From Pollenia angustigena (lineage: Eukaryota > Arthropoda > Insecta > Diptera > Polleniidae): a DNA stretch of 64,000 nucleotides. The notes beneath the pieces were generated by a model that was given only the letters and a program-made list of their open reading frames with translations, ran no database searches and was not told where the DNA came from. The position numbers and the translations under genes are program-made. This document shows positions 56,650 to 64,000 of the stretch, in pieces (positions within the stretch are counted from its first letter, which is position 1; the number at the start of each line of letters is the position of its first letter). Location of the stretch: NCBI GenBank assembly GCA_930367215.1, contig OV884057.1:245050830-245114829 (forward strand). Direction: 5' to 3'.

Positions 56650-56959
56650 TATATAGATTACTCACAACCCTGTCATTATATTTAATAGTCATAACATGAA
56701 AACCTTCTTTACGTTTATCGGCATTTGTAAAATAATTTTGTATCAGTTGTGTCGGTTAAAATGTGTATTAAATGTGCATTGTCTATCGAATTATATGTTA
56801 GTGAGTGGTTTAAAAAAAATAATACAAAATAAAAGAAACAAGTTTAAGATATGAAAAAATAAAGAAATAGTATAAATACATTAAAATTACATTAAAAAAA
56901 ATTGTAGAGTAAAATAAAAATTCGATGCAAAAAAATTCATTTTTTTTTTTTGTGAAATT

Positions 56960-57237
56960 GGTGCCTATCAAAAAATAACTGCTTCTTAACTAATATACGT
57001 CTTTCATTATTAATATTACCATGACAATTATATAATTGCATCTTAACTTATTATGGTTACCACGACAACAATATGATTAAGGATAAAATATTATGATGTA
57101 ATATTACGAATATATTAAGTCATAATATGATTCAATAATAATCGTAATATGGTGACAACAATAATTAATCTTATCATAATATGTTGCTCTTAAAATTTGT
57201 TTACCACAACCATATTTTTTCTTTGCGTGTATTAAAA
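56960..57237. mobile_element. relative of the CATAATATGG MITE (partial)
   Basis: The right end TTTTTTCTTTGCGTG followed by TA mirrors CACGCAGTGAAAAAAC of 12958-13401. The interior has many TCATAATATG/ATATGG motifs. Confidence 0.5.
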
Positions 57238-57594
57238 CGTTTTTATATATAAAAACTTGTTCAATTAACAATAATAATATTAATTAAAATTTATTTGTAA
57301 TTAAGACTGTATTCTTTTTATTTAAGAAAACAATTAAAAAAAACTTGGCCAAGTATATTAAAAACACTGTAGATTTTATTATTATGAACTTAGTTTGCAT
57401 TAAACTTATTACCATTTTTTCCTCAAGATTTGTCTTCAAAAAAATAAAGTTAAAGTTACAAATAAAATTATGCTAAAAAAATACAAAATATGCTACGCTA
57501 AACTGTTAAAAATAACTTAAATTTTATGGACACAGCTTCAGTGGGCAAGAGAATAGGAAACAAGTTAGTGTGCTTTATGCAGCTTTGCCGAATC

Positions 57595-59100
57595 TTATAT
57601 ACCCTTCACCATAGATCGATAAGAACAGCAAGTTTATAAATACCAAATCCCGCCAACATTTTGTCGGATGTTGTGTATTGATAAGATGCTTGTAACTAGT
57701 TTGAAAATGTTGGTTCTTGCCGTTCTTCAAACATACAGGAAAACAGACAGACATGCAGACATCGTTAAATCAACTGCGCTGTATATTTATGTATTTATTA
57801 TGGCGGTGCGCAAAATGACCCCAGGAAATATGGCCCCAAAAGTAAAATAAAAAACGGCTCCAAAATTTTACATGAGACACAACAACACGCAATTTTGGCG
57901 CAATTTTTTGTTTTTTTTTTGGTTATTTTTCATTTTTTCGTTAGGGGGTTTTTGCATTTTAAGTAGAATGAAAAATTACCCCAATATCAAGGAATGAAAA
58001 ATGGCCCCAAATAAGATCACAATTTTTACTTTCGGGCTGTTTTTCGTCTACTAATTAAAAATCACCCCCAACATTTTTACACAAATTTTATAAAATTCTA
58101 TGTAAAAGTTTCTAGGGATGGTATAAAAAAACCCGAATTCTTATATCAAAGTAGAGAAAATCCTTGCCGATTATGCAGAGATGTTTTAGTTAGCGAAGCC
58201 GGTGTTTGTTATACCATAGAAGAAAAAACCATTGAGCCCGGCCGAAGGTCGGCTATTAAGAGAAGCTTTACTGAGCGAAGCCAGAGCTCGTTATACCATA
58301 GAAAAGAAAATCCTTGCGCCCGGCCGAAGGCCGGCTATGTATTGAAGCTTTAGTGAGCGAAGCCAGTGTTCGTTATACCAAAGAGAAGAAAATCCTTACA
58401 CCCGGCCGAAGGCCGGCTATATAGAAAAGCTTTAGTTAGCGAAGCCAATATTCGTTATACCATAGAAGAGAAAATCTTTGCGCCAGGCCGCAGGCCGTCT
58501 ATAACGTGAAGCTTTAGTAAGCAAAGCCAGTTTTCGTTATACCATAGAGAAAAAAAATCCTTGCGCATGGCCGACAGCCCAACCATGCTATCAATCGTAC
58601 GATTTTTAAAACCAAAAATGTATAATTATCCGGATTTTGAAATCGGGATTCTAAATTTGTGGTTTTTAGTTTCGGACAAATGAACTCCACCGAAAATGTT
58701 TAATGTAACTTTCTTTGTGTTCTTTTTGGGGTTAAGATTCATTATAAATTTTGAGGTGATTTTTCATAATGAAGAATAACCCCAAATTTAGGGTCATATT
58801 TCATTTTATTTTAGGCTTATTTTTCATTTTTTTTGGGGTAATATTTCATTAAAAAAATGGGGCCATATTGCATTATGAAAAATAGCCCCAATTTGGGGCC
58901 ATTTATTATGTGTGAAAAAAGCAACAAACAATAATAAAAAATCTAAACAAATTTCAATAGCAAACCAATCCGGATGTAATGTGAAATAAATATATAACAA
59001 CGTAGTCCCCATCGAATCTGGGGTCTTTGGAAAACCCGTTTCAACCCACACACGGACAGACGGACATCCTTAAATCAACTAATAAGGACACAATATATAG
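57595..59100. repeat. fly-type repeat invaded by a GGCCCC-rich foldback
   Basis: 57595-57790 (CCGAATCTTATATACCCTTC, then a GACAGACATGCAGACAT run) and 58930-59100 (CCCCATCGAATCTGGGG, CACGGACAGACGGACATCC) are flanks of the TATACCC/GACAGAC repeat type. Between them, 57800-58915 has ends rich in ATGGCCCCAAA and its complement TTTGGGGCCAT. No gene. Confidence 0.55.
58150..58610. repeat. tandem array, ~88-bp unit with GC hairpin, about five copies
   Basis: Each unit has AGAAAATCCTTGCGCCCGGC, the hairpin GGCCGAAGGCC, AGCTTTAGTTAGCGAAGCC and GTTATACCATAGA. The units match those at 42246-42400 in reverse orientation. Confidence 0.85.
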
Positions 59101-59698
59101 ATATACATATATGCTTCATAGGATCTAACCTTCATTGCAGAGGTTGGTTAGCAACATCACCTAGGGAGGCTAAACTTAGATACAAGATTTTCAAGAACAA
59201 AACACTCATTGCACTCCCTGGCACTTTCAAATCCCTCAAAAACGGTTAGAATTCCACATTAGCATTAATGGCCAACCTTAAAAGAGCGGCACGCATTTAA
59301 AACTCAGAAACTCTTGCCCACTCAATTTTCTAAAGAACAAACTGATCAAACGAGAATAAAATCAACCAGAATTGTCACTGCGTTAAATTGATTTGATTGA
59401 GAATTAATTGTTTAGATTTAAAAAAATACGCTTTCCTTTTCTAATTTTTGTTCTTCACCCGAGTGCTTCACCAACAAAATTTTAGTTGTGCTTAGTTGGC
59501 GCACTAAAACTATAAACTTCTCATTAACATCAACTTGTTTTTCGTTCTGCTGCTGTCTTTCTATTCTACTTATTAGCATGCTATCTTTAATTAACGCTGG
59601 TTAATAGTGCATTGCTTTAGAAAGCCCTTATACATTTTTGCCTTTTTCCGATCTAAATCTGTGATGGACACTTATTTCTTTCTCACACACTTTAATCA

Positions 59699-60009
59699 CC
59701 CTGCAAATAATGCCACTAGTCTTTACACACATGTAAAATGTAGCCCATAAAGGACTAGGACTAGTCGTAAGGCAACCCCAATGTATAGAAAAATGGTCTA
59801 TTTAACATTACGATGTCCTAGGGCAGGACCAAATAACCCAGCTTTGCATTACAAAGGAGTAGTCTTAAAACTACTCCATGGTATATTCCAAAGGATTAGC
59901 TGTAAAATCGTTTAAATACGAAAACATACCGTTTCACTACAAACTCTTTTAACAAGGGAGTAGTCCATTTGATCTAAATGGATCAAGTAGTCCAGTATTA
60001 TTTGAAGGG
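59699..60009. mobile_element. small TIR element, family copy 2
   Basis: Matches 6013-6380 (TTACGATGTCCTAGGGCAGG). The ends CCCTGCAAATAAT and ATTATTTGAAGGG are inverted repeats. Confidence 0.7.
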
Positions 60010-61399
60010 TATATTCTAGATTTTAAGGTTATGAACCATGCAATATATAGATAAGGCAAGATTTTTTAGTTAAACTTTGTTAATAATTTTATTTTAAATA
60101 TTCTAAATTAAAATAAAACTCGCAAGATGTCAATATTAAAATTGTTTTTAAAACATTTCATATTCTTCCTTCACCATGCTGCGTAACTTAAGGACATTTA
60201 CAATTCAATTTGGTATGTAAACAGGCATATTTTATTTGTTACCAATAATTTAACATAATTAATTTACCAACTGACATTTGACATTTAAAGTGAATTAGAA
60301 ACATAAATATTTTCACGCTTTTCCCAGAAAAAGTTTTGCCTTCTTTATTTTTTTATAATTCTTTATTTTATTATGTTATTTAGAAAAACACTTCCGGGAT
60401 AAAAACCAAAAAAAAAACTCATTCCACTAACGTCTTAGCAAAAGAAGAAAACAAACAAAAAAGCGAAAATTAAAAAAACAAAACAAAAAAAGCTGCTAAA
60501 AAGTAAAAAGTTCTATGGCTTAAAAACCTGCATCGTTGGTTCGCTGGCTGGATAATGGGATGGATGAGAATGAATTTCGTATAAAATTTGCATTGCTAAT
60601 GAAGTGTTTGTCAAAGTGGACTGCTGTTGGTACTTTTCGGTTACTTATTATTCCAACACCGATCTATTTCTTTGCGGAATGATGGGATAAATGTTATTGT
60701 TTGGGCTGACCCGGCAGAGCTGGTGAATTTTTTTTTCACAAATGCTGATCCGAAGAAAAAGACTTTATAATTCTTATAAAAAGAGGCCGTTTAATTTTTT
60801 TAATATTAAATATAAATTTTTTTTGTGCTTAAATTTTTGTTTAAATTATTATAATAAATGTAACAATAAAACAAACAAAAAAAAAATTAGAAAATAAATC
60901 TGTTTTTGTGTATAATTTGGTCAGTGGAACACCAAAAATAAAGAAAGAAAAAAATTTTGATTCCTATTGAAATTTGACGTGTCACTCGCAACTTTTGAAT
61001 TAAATTATTCAAATTTGTTTTTATTTTTTGTTGCTGTTATTGCTTGTGTTGTTTTGTTGTTGAAGTGTTGTTTGGTGTGTTGGCCTTTCAGTTTTGTTTA
61101 GCTTTGAATGTCCTTTTTTCAAAGCAAATCAAGAATAAACTTTTTCATGATTAAGTGAATTTGAGTGTGTGTGTATGAATAAGAATTTGTACAATTTTGT
61201 TGTTTTATTTAAGTATCGGTTTGTTTTGTGTGTATTTGAGTATTTGCTTTCATTCATATTTTTTATTTTTCTTTGGATGTCACGCAAATTTGTATTTATT
61301 TGTTTGACAAAAACAGTAGTGGCTCTAATTATAGAAACAAAGAAAGAGAACCCATCAATTTGAGTAAAATTTTCATTATTACTATTATTAATATTTTGA
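60010..61399. other. no recognised gene
   Basis: AT-rich sequence. A fragment GACCCGGCAGAGCTGGTG at about 60708 resembles common fly repeats. No domain was found. Confidence 0.4.
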
Positions 61400-61650
61400 C
61401 AGAAAATCACTTTGCATAAAAAGTGACTTCTTTCACAAAAATCTCTTTTTTACACTTAATAAAAATTTTTCACAAAAAGTCACTTATTACACAGAGAATC
61501 ACTTTTTATACAAAAGGTCACTTTTTACACAAAAATTAAATTTTTACACAAAAAGTCTCTTTTAACACAAAAAGTCACTTTTTACACAAACAGTCACATT
61601 TTACACAAAAAGTCACATTTTACACAAAATGCCCCGTTTTACACAAAAAG
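61400..61650. repeat. minisatellite, left part (~18-bp unit)
   Basis: About 12 units of TTTTACACAAAAAGTCAC with variation. It continues at 63085-63305 after the inserted non-LTR element. Confidence 0.9.
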
Positions 61651-63084
61651 TCACTTTTTTTTTTTTTTTTTTTATTTATTTCAATATACGTTATAAAAAG
61701 GTAAAGTTTGTCTCGCGCCTAATATTGGCTTTGTGAGACGAGTTGGCAAAAAATTAATTTCAGTTATAGAAATTATAACATTACAAATTAGAAATTATAA
61801 AAATACAATTAAAAAACTTTAAAGTATAAAAAAAAAGAAAAAAAAGCAAAGAAAAATAAAAAAACTATTCAAGAAGCATTTCAATATTATTAAGTAGATA
61901 ACTTTTTAAACTTTTCTTAAAAACGGATAATCGATTGCAGTTTTTAATGTTTTCTGGCAAATTATTAAACTTTAAGCTACTTTTCAAGTCTACATCTAGC
62001 TATCCAAAGATTTCCACCACTTCTTGTGTTAAAACTATTTTGTCTGATATTAAACTTAATTGCTCGATATCCAATGTTATTTAAAGATTTGTAAAGGTAA
62101 TATAAAAGTTGTTTAACATATAGACCATACATTGGCAAAACTGTTTTAGCAAAATCTTTATATAACGATAATGTATTGTGTCCTATATTTAAATTAAAAA
62201 CACATTTCAATATTTTGTTTTGGGATGTTTGTAACGATTTTAACTCGCAAGTCTTTTTGTAACCATAGATAATTGCGAGATACTCAAGTCTACTGTGTAT
62301 GATTGATTGATATATCAACATTTTTGTCTTAGTGGCCAATTTTTTTTTTTAGCTTAAATAATATACCACAAGCTGAAGCTTTATTTGCTTTTAAGTATTT
62401 AATATGTCCATCCCATGACAGATTGCTTTTCAACATTACTCCCAAATATTTAATTTCTACTTCTTCATTTATAACGTTACCATCAACAAGAATAGAAAAA
62501 TTGTTGTTTAAAGCTGGGGAATAAGGTCGAAAACGTATTAACTTGTTTTTGTTTGGATTTAAAATCAATCTGTTTAATCTCGCGAACTCAAATAAAAGTG
62601 CCGAGTCTCTTTCCATTTGAATTTTGAGTACTAAGTCCTGCTTATATGGATAAAAAAGAGATATGTCATCAGCAAACATTAAAATTTTTCCATTTAGTCC
62701 AATATTATTTAAATCATTAAGGTAGATCATAAACAGCAAGGGTCCTAAAACACTTCCCTGTGGTACTCCGTAATTTACAGGAATTATATCACTTTTTTCT
62801 CATTTAATTTCAACATACTGTGATCTTTTTATTAAGAAACTTTCAATTAGTTTAAGTTCAGAACCAATAATACCATAGTACGATAACTTTTCCAACAAGA
62901 TTTTCTGATCCACCAGATCAAAAGCTTTACTAAAATCATAGAATACTCCTGCAACTCCATTAAATCCATTATCCAGCCCTGTACATATTGTATTTACTAC
63001 ATCAACAAGAGCTTCATCTGTTCCACTTCCTTTTACAAACCCATACTGATTTTTGTGTAACAAAGATTCACGTTCTAAAGTTAG
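61651..63084 (-). mobile_element. 5'-truncated non-LTR element inserted in the minisatellite
   Basis: Its poly(A) tail is the T run at 61651-61670, RT coding runs on the minus strand, and the truncated 5' end is near 63084. The same minisatellite lies on both sides. The repetitive target hides any duplication. Confidence 0.88.
61977..63063 (-). pseudogene. CR1/jockey-type reverse transcriptase, one stop and one frameshift
   Basis: In order on the minus strand: QYGFVKGSGTDEALVDVV, FYDFSKAFDLVDQKIL (first catalytic Asp), a stop at 62800-62802, then NYGVPQGSVLGPLLFMIYL, MFADDISLFYP (Asp pair), LILNPNKNK, VEIKYLGVMLKSNLSWDGHI. At a T/A run near 62340 the frame shifts, and the C-terminal part continues with TKMLIYQSIIHSRLEYL. 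Only two lesions interrupt the RT, so the copy is fairly young. The endonuclease is lost by truncation. Confidence 0.92.
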
Positions 63085-63305
63085 TTTTAAAACAAAGAGT
63101 CATTTATAAGACAAAGAATCACTTTTACAGAAAAAGTCATTTATAACACAAAGAATCACTTTCTTCACAAAAAGTCACTTTTTACACAAAAAGCCAATTA
63201 TTACACAAAGAATCTATTTTACACAAAAAGACAATTATTACACAAAAAATCTCTTTTACACAAAAAGTCACTTATTGCACAGAGAATCACTTTTTACACA
63301 GAAAA
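63085..63305. repeat. minisatellite, right part
   Basis: Continuation of the ~18-bp ACACAAAAAGTCACTTTT array at 61400-61650, somewhat more variable. Confidence 0.85.
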
Positions 63306-64000
63306 AATTATTGTTCCAATTCAAACAAAAAATTTGTAGAATAAAACAATTTTTTTGTCTGAAATCGGTCCTATAAACAAATTTGCATATTCAAACAATT
63401 TATTTGCATTTTATTTATTGAAAAAAACACTGATTTTTTTCAAGTAAATAATTTAACTGAATCAAACAAAAAGTTTACTGGAATTCATATAAATTTCAAA
63501 CAAATAATTTTACTGAATTAAACAAAAAAGTTATTGCACAATCAATGACGCGCACACAAGCAAGCACTGTAGGAGAAGATGGAGGCAGAGGAGTGCTGTT
63601 GGAAAAAGAGAATGAACTTTAATTTTATTACTTGTTTTATTATTTTATAAATGAAATCAATAACGTTTGTTTTTAAATGTAATATTTATTTTAAAAGTAG
63701 AAAATAAATTTTTCAGTCGTTGACAGTTTTTAATACAAAACACATCAATTACTAACAAGTGCGCAGCCGGCTGGATTTGGGACACATTTTTTTTGTTTGA
63801 ATAATTTTTGAACGAAGTCTTGTCTTGTCTTGTCTTATTTATACACTCAATAAGGGAAATCACGATGGGTAGTGCAAAGTGTGCAAAGGATGCAAATGCG
63901 TGCAAAAATACACACATTTGCACAACACAACAACAAAATGTACGTATTTGCAATTTGCTCTTTTTTACTTCATTTGCACTAAAAAAACCATGAGCAAAGT
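63306..64000. other. no gene; short repeats
   Basis: CAAACAAAAA/TTTACTGAATTAAAC motifs recur over 63310-63540, and a TTGTC microsatellite lies at 63820-63836. Open frames at the end have no recognisable domain. Confidence 0.45.

Noticed and set aside
61400..61650. possible CRISPR-like array of short repeats
   Set aside because: The units are contiguous and degenerate without unique spacers. The context is eukaryotic, so it is a minisatellite.

Overview
The window is AT-rich animal DNA made almost entirely of transposable-element copies, most of them broken and many nested. The mix is Penelope-like elements, several non-LTR retrotransposons, mariner-type, piggyBac and pogo/Tigger relics, many small TIR elements and an LTR element. 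Short-intron splice signals and fly-style non-coding repeats fit an insect, most likely a large-genome dipteran. That assignment is an inference from style. No confident host gene was found. The best candidate is a two-exon coding segment at 39274-39824 (+).

Layout. 1-4500: a non-LTR RT scrap, a piggyBac C-terminus, and an old inverted repeat whose right arm was hit by a 5'-truncated RT/RNase H retrotransposon (2214-4324) with an intact reading frame and 8-bp target-site duplications. 6000-9160: small TIR/hairpin elements, a tRNA-derived SINE and a degraded mariner-type transposase. 9098-23383: the dominant structure, a near-perfect palindrome (left arm 9895-14362, spacer 14363-14547, right arm 14548-23383). 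Its right arm alone carries a 4392-bp LTR retrotransposon (17074-21465) with 4-bp duplications and almost no internal region. 23760-28750: nested TIR elements, a jockey-like RT interrupted by a SINE-containing unit with 12-bp duplications, and a fly-type repeat with internal ~148-bp tandem units.

29450-37430: head-to-head Penelope-like copies with two nested small TIR elements, two mariner C-terminal relics, a second tRNA-derived element, a 619-bp piggyBac derivative with TTAA ends, and a long hairpin. 38178-44650: another fly-type repeat, the candidate exons, a hAT-like MITE and a second Penelope-like element. 46480-49040: a degenerate satellite-like array dense in TATCGATA. 50925-54930: an RT relic split by a hAT-like MITE, then diverged duplications. 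55755-56649: a pogo/Tigger relic with subterminal repeats. 57595-59100: composite repeats with GC-rich hairpin tandem units. 61400-63305: a minisatellite split by a truncated non-LTR element.

There are no operons and no cooperating host genes; the relationships are those of insertion order. The autonomous enzymes (RT, GIY-YIG endonuclease, DDE transposases) are partial or broken. The structures most worth follow-up are the palindrome, the structured LTR repeats and the conserved hairpin motif of the Penelope-like elements.
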